Assembly: GCA_003255065.1 (NCBI GenBank)
Contig: QAOA01002417.1
Span: 1,498,122 to 1,562,121 of the forward strand
Direction: 5' to 3'
DNA length: 64,000 nucleotides
From: Cercis canadensis
Taxonomy: Eukaryota > Streptophyta > Magnoliopsida > Fabales > Fabaceae
The translations under genes and the position numbers were made by a program. The notes below the pieces were generated by a model. It was not told the origin of the DNA. It made no database searches and saw only the letters and a list, made by a program, of their open reading frames with translations. Below are positions 48,151-60,100 of the stretch, piece after piece (the first letter of the stretch is position 1; each line of letters begins with the position of its first letter).

Positions 48151-48355
48151 TTTTAGATACTTTTGATATTTATATAGTATATCATATTACATGAGATTAG
48201 CCAATATGTGAATAACATGTGTAGAAGTTAACAGTTTTTAAATTTATTTGAGAAAATAAAATAAATTATATTTATATTCAATAAAATATAAAAATCACAT
48301 ATACTTATCACGTCAGTGTAGTATGATATACTAATATAATATCATAAAATCTCTG
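48151..48355 (-). mobile_element. MITE-like element, copy B
   Basis: The reverse complement aligns with 580-782 over its whole length: TTTTATGATATTATATTAGT, TCATACTACACTGACGTG, TACACATGTTATTCA and the end CAAAAGTATCTAAAAAAC. Differences are scattered substitutions and small gaps, so the two copies are old relative to each other. Confidence 0.6.
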
Positions 48356-50489
48356 ATTTTAAAATGACTTCTTTTGTTATTCATTAGTGGAACGGTCCTT
48401 TTTGTCTCTTAAACCTGTGGGCATAAGATTCGTTATTTATAGTTAACATTGTCATATCGCGCCAAGCCAAAAAGCACAAGCCCCTATATATAAACGGATT
48501 GACTCAATTATTACTTTAATAATCTTTTTGAGTTAAATGTTAACTTTAAAATATAAAAAATTTGCAAAATAAAAGAAAAAACCGGGTTGAACCGCTTTAA
48601 TAATTGAAACCGCCCAAAAACTCAAACTTTTAAATGAGCCATTGAAATTGAGGCCCTAATCTTTGAAGCCCAAATCTTAATCTGGGTGAAAGAATTGATA
48701 TAGTGAGCTGTATAATGACTTGGGAGTGGAAGAGGAATGGTGCAGAATGTCCTCTTCGACGCCGATTAAAATAAAAGGGAAGTCTATATTTCAGTGAAAT
48801 TTTATTATATAAATTTTAAAAAAGTTTTTTATTTTCAAGTAAAATTATTTATAGGCATTGTTTTCTCTTACTATTTTTCTGTTTTTTTTTTTCTTTCTTT
48901 ACATATTTAATTTATTTGTTTAAATAGATGTTTGTACTTTGCACATGTTGCAATTAGTATTATTAAAGCATAAGTAGGAATAGCATGTGACAGTGTTGGT
49001 GTTAATTTAGTGAAAAGTTTACTGAAAAAGGATTACCAGCTCTGTGTGCTTAACTTAATGGTTGATTGGCAGATTCTATGGTTGTTGGGCACGTGACTAG
49101 GATCAAGCTTACACTAGCTGCTGGAAAGGAAGCTGCTGGAAAGGAAGAAGGTGGAGAGAGAGAGACAAAGTATAAAGGAGACATAAAAGAAGATAAATAG
49201 GAAAGTAAGTGGAAAGTGGAAAGGGGGTTCGAGGTGAATAGAATCTGAAAGTGGTGCTATGCTAATGCTAGTCCAAAATCTTTGAATAAGACAGCAAGCC
49301 CACCCCGCTCCTCAAAAATTTGGCACACCCCCAGAGGGCAGAGGGTGTGGGTCCAAAATGGCGTCTCAATGCCAAACTCACATGAAAAGTGACAAGCATG
49401 GTATTGGTATGGTTCCGCTTTGTTTGGATAATGAGAAAGGCAGCGTCTTTGGACTTTGGAGTAACCAACAAAATATATATGTCACTCTACAGGAAAGTTT
49501 ACACCCAAACTAACACCGATTTATGATCTTTATTCTCTAGCTGCCTCATTCTTTAGAGAATATACCCCATGTCATTTGCGTGACAATTTTGGTAACGGCA
49601 TCCACTGCACCTATCCCCTTAAATCATTTTTTATTTTGACTGACAAACAATTAAGGAAAATAAGTATATGATTTCCTACGCACAATTATTCTTTTTCGGC
49701 GGTAAGCGGTGTATTGCATTGGTCAGAAATTGGTGTCAGCCATATTCAGAAGACCACGATTTTGTTGTTTTCCTTCTCACAGTATAATCTTTTTTTTTTC
49801 TTTCTTACTATTATTTCCTTATCCACCTTGTCCTCCCAAAGACCAAAACATACACTCTTTCTTGCTAATATATTCCTTTTCATAACAAGCCAGCCACCAT
49901 TAGCATTTAGCTTGTCAACGAGAAGCAGAGGCTCCTCTTAGGTAAAGGAAGCTGGTCCCTGGACTATGCAGTCATAACACTGGTTATCCATTACACTCGA
50001 TAATGGTTGCCTAGAATATTGCTCCACTTTAATCTTCTGCAGATTCCAGTGTTATTTCCTTACACACTTTCTTAATCTTTTTCATTCAGAAAAAAGTAAC
50101 AGCTAAGAAGGCTAAAGTTTTCAGCTTTATCTATTAATCATCATTAATACATGTGTATGTTGTTCTAACTTCAAAGTTCTAACTGTCCATCTAGTCATTT
50201 CATTTTCATTATTTATGTTCATGTTTTCTTCCCCCACTTCTTTCTGATTTCTATGCTTGCCTCGTGTATGGTCAATGAAATAAATGCGGTCTCTGCAGCC
50301 ATGTCTTAGTATTTAATAGAGGTCTTGTCATAACAAAAGTGGACACAGACTTTTCTGTTTCTCAATATCTGAGTGGTTTCAATTTTTATTGTAAATATTG
50401 TACATAAGTTGTTGCTTCATTAACATTTCTTTTACAGGCTTTTTCCTTTCTGTGTAGGATTGGCATAAATTTTGGGAAGCATTGTGAAA
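48356..50489. other. Intergenic region upstream of the PILS gene
   Basis: AT-rich with pyrimidine tracts. 49790-50460 probably contains the PILS promoter and 5' UTR (CT-rich, with a possible 5' UTR intron ending in TTTACAG near 50438). No other gene is supported. The plus-strand stretch at 49714-49941 is Phe- and Leu-rich, without family resemblance. Confidence 0.45.
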
Positions 50490-53400
50490 ATGGGGCTTCT
50501 ACAGCTCTTCTGTGTTGCCTCTTATCCGGTGGTTAAAGTGTTACTGGTGACTGCACTTGGCTTATTTCTTGCACTGGATCGCATAAATATATTGGGAGAA
50601 GATACAAGGAAGCTAGTGAATCATGTAACACCCTGAATGCTTCAGAAAGTTTCTGTTTTCTTTTCTTTTCCTATCCTTTTTCTTTTGGGGGAAGGGGATA
50701 TGGACTAAAAATGGTGCTATTTTTGTAATGCAGATTGTATTTTATGTGTTTAATCCTTCACTGGTTGGTAGCAATTTAGCCAAAACAATCACTTATGAGA
50801 GTGTTATTTTGTTGTGAGTATCTATGTAAGACAGAATCTTCTAATTTGAGTACTGATTTTCTTCATTTGAACTTATGCCTTGTTACGTCTTTATTGACAT
50901 TTAGGTGGTTCATGCCAGTCAATATTCTTGGTACATTTGTAATAGGCTCGGCGCTAGGATGGTTGCTTATTAAAATCACAAGACCTCCCAAACACTTGGA
51001 AGGACTAATACTGGGTTGTTGTGCAGCAGGTAGAGTTCAATTAAATGTTTTTCTTCTGCACAAAAATAAAAAAGGCAGGAAGCTAGAAATGTATTCTGTT
51101 AGCTGCTTTTACCATGCTTCTGTTATGACATGCTCATTATAGGCTTGATAGCACTTCTTTGCTGTATTATTAGTGAACACAGAGATTGCATTCAATCTTT
51201 GCTTGTGCATTTGGGAAACCTGAAGCTTATTGACATGAAAATGCTGCATCATAGTCTGGCATTGTAACTTAATTGTTGGTTTACAGAGGAAAAGAAATTG
51301 TAACTTAATTGTGGAACTACCTGCTAGGTAGCACATGTATAATTTCCTCATAATTTTGTATTCTAAGTCCTCCGTCTAAGAACAAGATTTCTTCCTGACA
51401 CAGTTCCACATGTTCTGAAGACAACAAGTAGTTCTAGGAAATGATAAGTTATACAATATTGGACACAGTGATGCAAACTGAGAAATATTGCCTATTAATT
51501 CACTTGGCTGGTAAACTATGCAATCTCATAATATTTATATTTGCACATATTCTGCAGTTTCTGGCAGATAGGCGTTTTGTTTATTACACACATGAAAGAT
51601 TTACAAACGCTGTCACAACATCTTGCACAAGTCATGTCCTGCTGTTGGGATTATGTTCAAAATGTATTATTCTTCAGCTAGTCTTTAAACTGCAGGATCA
51701 TTCCCTGCGTAGTGGGAACCTTAGTTGAATTCATCTTTTTAATTGATATGAGCAGGAAATCTAGGAAACTTGCCTATAATTATCATTCCTTCAATATGCA
51801 AAGAGAAAGGCAGTCCCTTTGGGGAACCTGATGTCTGCCATAAATATGGGATGGCTTATGCTTCTCTTTCCATGGCGGTATGCTACTTCATTAACTCCTC
51901 TAGTATGAATTCTGAAATCACGAAAGAGTGTTGGTAGAATGTGCAGTTCTCTAAGCCAAAAAGGAAAAAAACCTTTTACCTGACTATGTTGATACTGATT
52001 TTTGTTTGTCTGCACTGTTGTTTATTTGGGGAATCTTCAGATTGGAGCTATTTTCTTATGGTCTTACGTTTTCAACATAATGCGGATTTCCTCAAGGGAA
52101 GAAGCTAATATTAGTGATGACTCCAACAAGTTGAAAGAATCACTTCCAGAGAAATGCTCAGAAACTCTTAGTCCTGCAAATGACACCATAGATGATGCAT
52201 ATACCATACTGCTTCCTCACAGAGGATCTGAGGAAAAAATGCAGGTTTTCCACTAATTTCCCTTCTCTAGACAAGATATACTAAAAGGGCTTATGGGTCA
52301 GTGGGGTTTTTGTTGCAGGCACTTTATAACGAGCAATCATATATGGAAAAGCTCAAATACAATGGATTCATATTGACTCTAGAAAGCAGATTTAACACTT
52401 AAAGCAGCTTCAGCCACATAAGAACACAAACCAAAAAAAAAGTGAATAAAATGTAACTAAGGAAACTTAACTCAGGAATTGCAAGTTGAATCCCCAGTTT
52501 TCATTTAGTTGTCTACAACTTACAAATCCTTGATTCTTGTTACCCATCAAACAACTTTGTATTTGTCATCTTTAATTATCTGCTTCTGTAGACCTGGTGA
52601 TTCTTGTATCTACCTGATCTCCTTCAATATGCAAGAGATTTTCTGTCCTTATTATCAATACATGCTTCATTGGGAATAATGTTCATTACAAGTCATAAAT
52701 CTTTTTCTTTTACTTTTGATTCATCAAATGGAAACAATTCAATAACTTTTTGGTGTTTCATATCAGGTACCACTCTCACATAAAATTAAGCACTACCTGA
52801 GGATGATTTCAAGTAGTTTCAATTTTAAGGCCATGTTTGCACCATCAACTCTTGGAGCGGTATGCCATTTAGTCATTTTCTCTGTAGACCTAGAATGTTT
52901 CCCCTGTTTGCCATTTACTTATCTTTGTTTTACATTACTAGTCTGTGTCCACTGAGATATTTTTAAGTATAGGGTCCTATATGTATGATGTATCAGTTAC
53001 ATACTATAGTGATAAAGTCTGTGTGTATACCATGTTTGAATGTGAAAGCGAGGGATGCATGAGTTAATGTGACAACCTTGGACATTTTCTGTAAAAGAAA
53101 TCACTTAAGCATTCAGGTGTTTTCACATTGGCCACACAGCATTTTGCCTTCTCTTTTACATTTTATGATTATTTCCCTTTACCTCTTACGCTCTTCGAAA
53201 ATGTTTTTCTGTGAACCTCAAAATAAATGTGTAGGCAACACTTTTTTTCTCCCACAGATTGCTGGTTTTATCATTGGTGTAGTCCCCCAGATTCGTAGTT
53301 TCATGATTGGCAGTGATGCTCCTCTTCGTGTGGTCACAGACTCTGCTTCAATGCTAGGGTAAGCATCCCACTTTCAACCTTCAAGGTTCTGAAGTTGTAA

Positions 53401-54477
53401 ACAACTGAGGGCAAAAGCCAAAATCTCTGTAGAAAACAATTTGTAGTTGTGTGTTATCTAACAAGCATGAATTCCTTCAGTTTTGTGAATAGTGATAAGT
53501 GTCATACTGTTACATGTTGAAATGGCCAAAAGAATTGACTTTACTGCTTCTCGGTTGAAAGTGAATTTTTTTTTAACCATCTTCTTTGTTTATCCAGCCA
53601 TTTGATACTCATTTTTTTCTTCCTTTCTTATAGTTAACCAGTACAGAATATGACTTCATTATCTCCAAATATCTTGTCATTTTTCATTCTTCCCATTTCT
53701 ACTGCTACCAAACATACCCTAAATAAATGTTGCAGTTCAATTATTATTTGACATTGCTTTGAATTCAAATGAATGCATCTCACCCTCAGTTTTCTATCTC
53801 ATCATATTCAGTGATGCAGGCATCCCAACTGTCACCCTGATATTGGGTGCAAACCTCCTTAAAGGTACACTATATATAATATGCTAGCTGTTGTTGGTTT
53901 CTTTTTATTGTGGTGGTGTTTGTAAGCTTATTTATGAATAAATGGAGCAGGATTGAAAGGAACAGGTAAACTTTTGTCAACCATTGTGGGCATCATAGCA
54001 GTCAGATATATTTTCTTGCCACTTCTGGGTGTTCTGGTAGTTAAAGGTGCAACACATTATGGCTTGGTGCATTCAGATCCTCTCTATCAGTTTATGCTTC
54101 TTCTTCAATATGCACTTCCACCAGCCATGAATATAGGTACAATAACTCTTTTTTCCAAACATTAAATTCACTAACACAAGTGCTTCATCTGCACAAAAGT
54201 AACTAGTTACCATCCTTCATTATAGCAAATACAAGAAAATCAGATTAGAAAATAATGTCAAGAATAAAGATGGAAAAATTTACAATTTGTTAGTCCTCAG
54301 CAGATAACATGCATGATTTCATTCTAATTCCAATTGTATTATATTTTGGCAGGCACAATGGCCCAATTGTTTGGAGCTGGTCAGAGTGAATGTTCTGTTA
54401 TCATGCTATGGACATATGTTTTGGCATCAGTTGCCATGACCCTTTGGTCAACCTATTTCATGTGGCTGGTGTCCTGA
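50490..54477 (+). CDS. PILS: PIN-LIKES (PILS) auxin carrier, ER membrane protein
   Basis: Predicted 407 residues. Exons 50490-50624, 50734-50813, 50905-51029, 51756-51877, 52041-52244, 52767-52859, 53258-53358, 53812-53864, 53951-54136, 54353-54477; all GT-AG with matching phases. It is a membrane transport protein of the auxin efflux carrier fold: about five N-terminal spans (YPVVKVLLVTALGLFLAL; WFMPVNILGTFVIGSALGWL), a hydrophilic loop at about 170-235 rich in Ser, Glu and Asp, then about five C-terminal spans. GNLGNLPIIIIPSICKEKGSPFG and DAGIPTVTLILGANL are PILS hallmarks, as is the C-terminal LQYALPPAMNIGTMAQLFG with ECSVIMLWTY. PILS proteins sit in the ER membrane and hold auxin there, lowering nuclear auxin signalling. 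The position near ARID and HMGR points to the PILS3/PILS4/PILS5 group. Confidence 0.93.
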
Positions 54478-55085
54478 TCCTCTATTCATTGATGTGGGAA
54501 CAATTCTACTTCCACAATTTTTGTATGTGAAACTATTAAGGTGGCTATATCTCAGTTCAACAATGAAAAGTTCAAGTAAAGCAGTTTAAATTCAACCAGA
54601 GTCATGCATATTGTGAATGCGAATTTAGTGTATAAGAACTTAGCGTTTGGTACACAGATTTTTTGTGAATCCCAACTTAGAAAAGTAGGATTCTCATGTT
54701 CGATACAAGTTTTTAAAAAAACATTCACAAGAAAATAAGATTCCTAGTAATAGTTTTGAGGCAAGTTTCACACAAAAAAATTTCTATGGGATTAGAAATT
54801 TTAGATTCCCATGAGAATTTTTTTTTTTCCATATAAAAATACTATTTTACTCAATGCCCTTAACCAACCTAATGCCCCAACTATCTCTCTTTCGACTCTG
54901 CTATATCCATTTGAGCCATTAGCCACGACTTCTCACTAACCACCGTTCTTTGGTGAGCTTGGCCGGCGTCACCGCCACTATTTCGGAAGACATGTTTTCT
55001 AAAAGCTCAACAATTTGTAGAGGACATAGCTCTCTCTCTCCCAGGTTGGGATTCACGTCTGTACGTAATCTAAGGTTGAAGAAAT
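54478..55085. other. Spacer between PILS and the Aux/IAA fragment
   Basis: Contains the PILS 3' UTR. AGCGTTTGGTACACAGATTT at about 54642 and the GATTC/GAATC-rich 150 bp after it look like one end of a common plant MITE, but no matching right end was found. Confidence 0.35.
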
Positions 55086-55268
55086 ATGGGTAGTGAGAAA
55101 GAATTGAACCTGGAAGCGACGGAGCTTCGGCTAGGCCTCCCGGGGACGCAGGAAGAGTGTGAGAAGCAAAATACAAGTTTCATCAGAAGCTACAAAACAG
55201 CATTAATGCTTGACACAAATGGAGATGACGCTTCTAACGCAAAAAATCTCCATCCCCCTTCCAAGTAA
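55086..55268 (+). pseudogene. Aux/IAA fragment, domain I only
   Basis: A 60-codon frame beginning MGSEKELNLEATELRLGLPG. LRLGLPG is the EAR-type repression motif of Aux/IAA domain I, and the tail NLHPPSK is what normally leads straight into the domain II degron (GWPPV). Here the frame stops directly after PPSK. The junction reads CCAA/GTAATT, so an old splice donor may lie there, but no GWPPV degron and no PB1 domain III/IV appears in any frame up to the FAR1-related gene at 57.1 kb. Most likely it is a broken or partly copied Aux/IAA gene. If transcribed, it could still give a small EAR-motif peptide that recruits TOPLESS but cannot be degraded by the TIR1 route; that is inference. Confidence 0.7.
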
Positions 55269-57102
55269 TTAAGCAAATTAATCAGTTCCTAGTTCATAGA
55301 AATATTGGGATCAACAATAGGACTAACTAATATTATAGAGAATTATGAAAAGTTCAGAAGCAAAAGGGTTGGATTGTGCCGTATGATTGTGAAAGCTCTA
55401 ATTTTGGAGGCAGAACCGATATACCAACATTATGATATATATATATATATGTAGAACTGGAGATCCCGAAACAGAGGCTTCGGCTTCAGCTAGGGTACTC
55501 CATCGGCGAACAAATTTGGAAAACCTTGTTTGGCTGCCAGAAGCAAACCCAAAATTAACAACTAACAAACAACACAAAAGCTCAATGCATGTACAGTTTA
55601 ATTTCAAAGCCAACGGCATGTTTACATATATGCATGGATCAAAAAACATCTTTGTCCTTAATTGCTAACTACTAGTTTGGTGTTACAAAGATAACCAATT
55701 TTATCTACATTAAAGTTTTATTATTTTATTTTTCACAAAAATTTGACAAAGAGGTATTTTAAAAAAAATAACCAAAATTCTTAGAAAAATAACATTTGAA
55801 CCAAACATAAAAATAGAAAATATTGCTTCACATTTTTATAAATATTTAATGCGAATCAAATAAAAATTAGTTTTTCTAGGCTAAGGTTTTTTTATCGTGG
55901 TTGTTTGGATTAGGAGGAGAGGAGTGAAATAAGTGGGTGCCCAATGAGATGATTAGTCAGGTAAGATATATGTACAGTAAAGTAAAGCACATGAACTTGA
56001 GTATGTACTGAACTATAGATAAATAGTAATGTAAAGTGTCCAAAAAGTATGCATATTTATAAAAATATTGTATCTTAAAAAGATATAGAACTGGGATTCT
56101 CAAAGATAACCTTAAGGGTGTAAAGTGTAAACACTTATGCACATATATTCGTCTTCTATTTCTTTGAATGATTTGTGTCAATAAAATAATTGGGCCTTGG
56201 CCCGATTTGCCACGGAGATAATTCACTATGATATTGATATGGTCTATTCAAAACTTGAATTCACAGAAAAAAAGAAAAAACTCGAAAACCAACCCAATGG
56301 CTAAAACGTCAACGTATATGCTCTGAGATGTTCATGATGATCTTCAGCAGATCGAACGGTGTAAAATAATTTGAAGAAGGAAACCCAGATGGTCCAGTAC
56401 AATATGACATCATCTGCCCTAAAACCCGATAACTGCAATTCATCGTCCTCCCTGGCACCATTTTAGCTCCTTCCTTCTTTTCTTCAACTCATTCACTGTC
56501 ACTCTCTCGCTTTCTCTGTTCCTCTTTTACCTTTTAAATCAAAAGTCAATTCCATTCGACGCAGTGAATGTTCTCTGTGCAAGTTTTTCCTTCTCTCTCT
56601 ATCACTCTCAGCGGAAACCAACTTTGCTTCCCACAGATAGTCACAAAAATCACACATTTGTGATTGTATACTCATTTGCTTCTGTAATTGTCTTCTCTTT
56701 TGGACATGCAGCTCATGGAGCTTTTTCCCTTCTGAATATCCCGGGTTCATCCTTTTATCTCTCATATTTGACTGTTGATTTCTGTTTTTTCTTCTTTTTT
56801 TTTTCATTAATTCGTTTTCATATTTTTGCCGCTTCATTTGACCATTTGGTTTCGGTGTCCTACGCATGCGTTCTTTTACATTCGTCAGTGGATGTAAGAT
56901 TTTTTATGGGATAAGAGAGTTGAACTGTATCATTCATGCACATGAATCATGATAATGAATTGCAATTGCAGTTATTGCATTTTGTTTCAAATTCATTTGG
57001 ACATTTGATGCTCTGGGTTGTCCTTGTATTTTTAATTCCATGCGCTGTGTTATTTTGACAAAGAACTTGTTTTGACGTTAATAATATTGGCTCCTCCATA
57101 AA
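55269..57102. other. Region between the Aux/IAA fragment and FRS5
   Basis: No gene is seen. An (AT)n run lies at about 55436-55451. 56460-57100 is CT-rich and free of clear coding signal and probably includes the promoter and 5' UTR of the FAR1-related gene, perhaps with a 5' UTR intron. Confidence 0.4.
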
Positions 57103-60100
57103 ATGGAGTTTGAACCTCTGAGTATGGGCAATGAGGTCATTGAATTTGATATGATCGGTCTAGGGGATGATGCCACCATTGACATTGAGCACCCTGTTGA
57201 AGACGATGATGACCTTGTTGACAATTGTGCTACTGCTGCTGGCACTACTCCTCTCAGTGCTCCTATGGGACCTCACATCCCTGATGGGGACACAATTCTG
57301 GAACCTTATCAAGGCATGGACTTTGAATCAGAAGAGGCTGCTAAGGCGTTCTATAATTCCTATGCACGGCGTATTGGCTTTAGTACGCGTGTAAGTATGT
57401 CTCGGCGCTCCAGGCGTGATGGTGCTATAATTCAGAGATCTTTTGTGTGTGCCAAGGAAGGTTTCCGTGTGGAGAAGGAGAAGCATCATGATGGCAGAGT
57501 GAAGCGGCCCCGTGCTGAAACTCGAGTTGGGTGTAAGGCCATGTTGGTTGTGAAAATTCAAGATTCTGGAAGATGGGTTGTTTCCGCATTTGTCAAGGAA
57601 CATAACCATGAATTGGTCCCACCTGATAAGGTGCATTGCCTGCGCTCTCACCGCCATGTCTCGGGTCCTGCGAAGTCATTGATTGATACTTTGCAAGGTG
57701 CTGGAATAGGGCCCAGTGGAATTATGTCCGCACTTATCAAAGAATATGGTGGAATTAGCAATATTGGCTTCACTGAGCGTGACTGTAGAAATTATATGAG
57801 GAGTAGTAGGCAGAGGACTCTTGGAGGTGACACCCAAGTCCTCTTGGATTACTTGAGAAGCAGGCAAGCTGAGGATCCTTCATTTTTCTATGCTGTACAG
57901 GGTGATGAAGAACACTGCATGAGTAATATCTTCTGGGCCGATCCTAAGGCCAGGACTAACTACACTTATTTTGGTGACACTGTCACCCTTGACACCACAT
58001 ATAGGTCAAATCGATATAGATTGCCCTTTGCACCTTTCACTGGAGTAAATCATCATGGACAGCCTGTATTATTTGGTTGTGCCCTCCTGATAAATGAATC
58101 TGAGGCATCTTTTGTCTGGCTATTCAAGACCTGGCTTGAAGCAATGTCAGGTAAGCCTCCAGTCTCAATTACTACAGATCATGATAGAGTGATTCGTGTA
58201 GCCATTAACCATGTCTTTCCAGACACACGTCACCGATTCTGCAAGTGGCACATTTTTAAAGAATGCCAAGAGAAGCTGTCTTATGTCCTATCTGACCACC
58301 CTAATTTTGAAGCTGACTTCCATAAATGTGTTAACCTGACGGAGTCCATTGAGGAGTTTGAGTCATGTTGGTTCTCTCTAATTGATAGGTATGACCTGAG
58401 GGAACATGAATGGCTGCAAGCAATATATGGTGATCAACGGCAGTGGGTTCCGGTGTACTTGAGGGACACATTTTTTGCAGAAATGTCAATAACACAACGA
58501 AGTGATAGCATAAATTCTTATTTTGATGGATATGTCAATGCATCAACAACTCTGCAACTTTTTGTTAAGCAGTATGAGAAGGCTTTGGATAGCCGTTATG
58601 AGAAAGAAGTCAAGGCTGATTATGACACAATAAACACTGCTCCAGTTCTGAAAACTCCATCACCCATGGAAAAACAAGCAGCTGGGCTATACACAAGGAG
58701 ATTGTTTATGAAATTTCAAGAAGAGTTGGTTGTGACATTAACTTTCTTGGCATCCATAGTAGAAGAAGAGGAAATGGTTACTGTGTATAGAGTAGAAAAA
58801 TATGGCGAAAGTCATAGGGCTTACTTGGTCAGATTTAACATTTTTGAGATGAAAGCAACTTGTAGTTGCCAGATGTTTGAGTTTTCTGGCCTACTTTGTA
58901 GACATATATTGACTGTTTTTAGGGTGACGAATGTTCTTACTTTACCATCTCATTATATTCTAAAAAGGTGGACTAGGAACGCCAAAAGCGGTGTCATTTT
59001 GGATGAACATAACAGTGATTTGTTAAATGGTGCACGAGAATCTCTCACTGTCCGATACAATAATCTTCGTCATGAGGCCCTTAAGTATGTTGATGATGGC
59101 GTAAATTCCCCAGAAGTTTACAATGTGGCAATGAGCGCTCTTCAAGAGGCTGCCAATAAGTTGGCTCTTGCAAAAAAGAATGGTGGAAGCCTTGGTATTT
59201 CAAATGGGACATGCAAAGAAGAACTCCATCAGAGAAGTGAAGTAAATAAAAATTGTAGCAGTCACCAATGTGGTTTGGAACAATCTTCATCTAAGGTCAG
59301 TTGTTCTCTGATAATTTATGTCTTCCCACAGTGATGTTTCTGTGCTTATGTCCAATTTGTTTCATATTATTATTTTCTTTCCATGTTTGAAGGAAAAGTT
59401 CTTTTAAGAGTATGATTCTACTTTCCTCTCTCCTGCTAGGAAGTTGCATAATTTTGATGATCTATTCTTTGCTTCTGTGAAAATTTTATATTATAAACTG
59501 AAATTGGATATTCGAAGTTATGTTTTATCTTTTGTACTCATCATAGTATTGTCGTTCCTAGATTGCCACGGACATGCTTGCTGGCTGTCATTTTATTTAT
59601 AACATGTTACTACGCTTCAATAGTGAGCTGCATTTTGATTTATTCTACCATTCTATCTCCATTTTGACAACACAAATTATCTCCCTCTAGTTTGTGAGGG
59701 CTTATACCTCCAAGCTATCCTTAAGCAATTTGGAAAATAAAACTATTACTTGATGGGCTTAGATAACCCCTCAAGTTACAAGTCACTATCCCCCAGGGCA
59801 TGCCATTCAGCTTTGTTTTTACTCTTAATAATTTTTCTCCATTGACTCAAGTGTTACTAATTTATTTTTAAATTATATTCTTCTTTTATCTTGTTCTTGA
59901 AATTTGATGTTTATATGATGCAATACACGACCTGGTGAATGTTTAACTGTTTTATACACATGCAGTCTTCTTGTGTCAACAATCTTACTTTCTTTTATCT
60001 TTTAGTTAGAATTTCCAAGCCCTTCTGGGATAATTTATTGTTTGATCGTCTCAAATCTAGAGTAAATAATAGCATATATATTTTATGAAATTAACATGAT

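Noticed and set aside
50795-51142. Independent gene over PILS exon 3
   Set aside because: It is PILS exon 3 read through into introns on both sides; splicing at 50905 and 51029 gives the family sequence.
55432-55668. Plus-strand frame just after the Aux/IAA fragment as its missing exon
   Set aside because: It contains no GWPPV degron and no PB1-like sequence and begins in an AT repeat.
59296-59334. FRS5 ending inside the intron
   Set aside because: The sequence after SSK begins with a GTCAGT donor, and the exon at 61432 restores the coiled-coil end known from FRS5.
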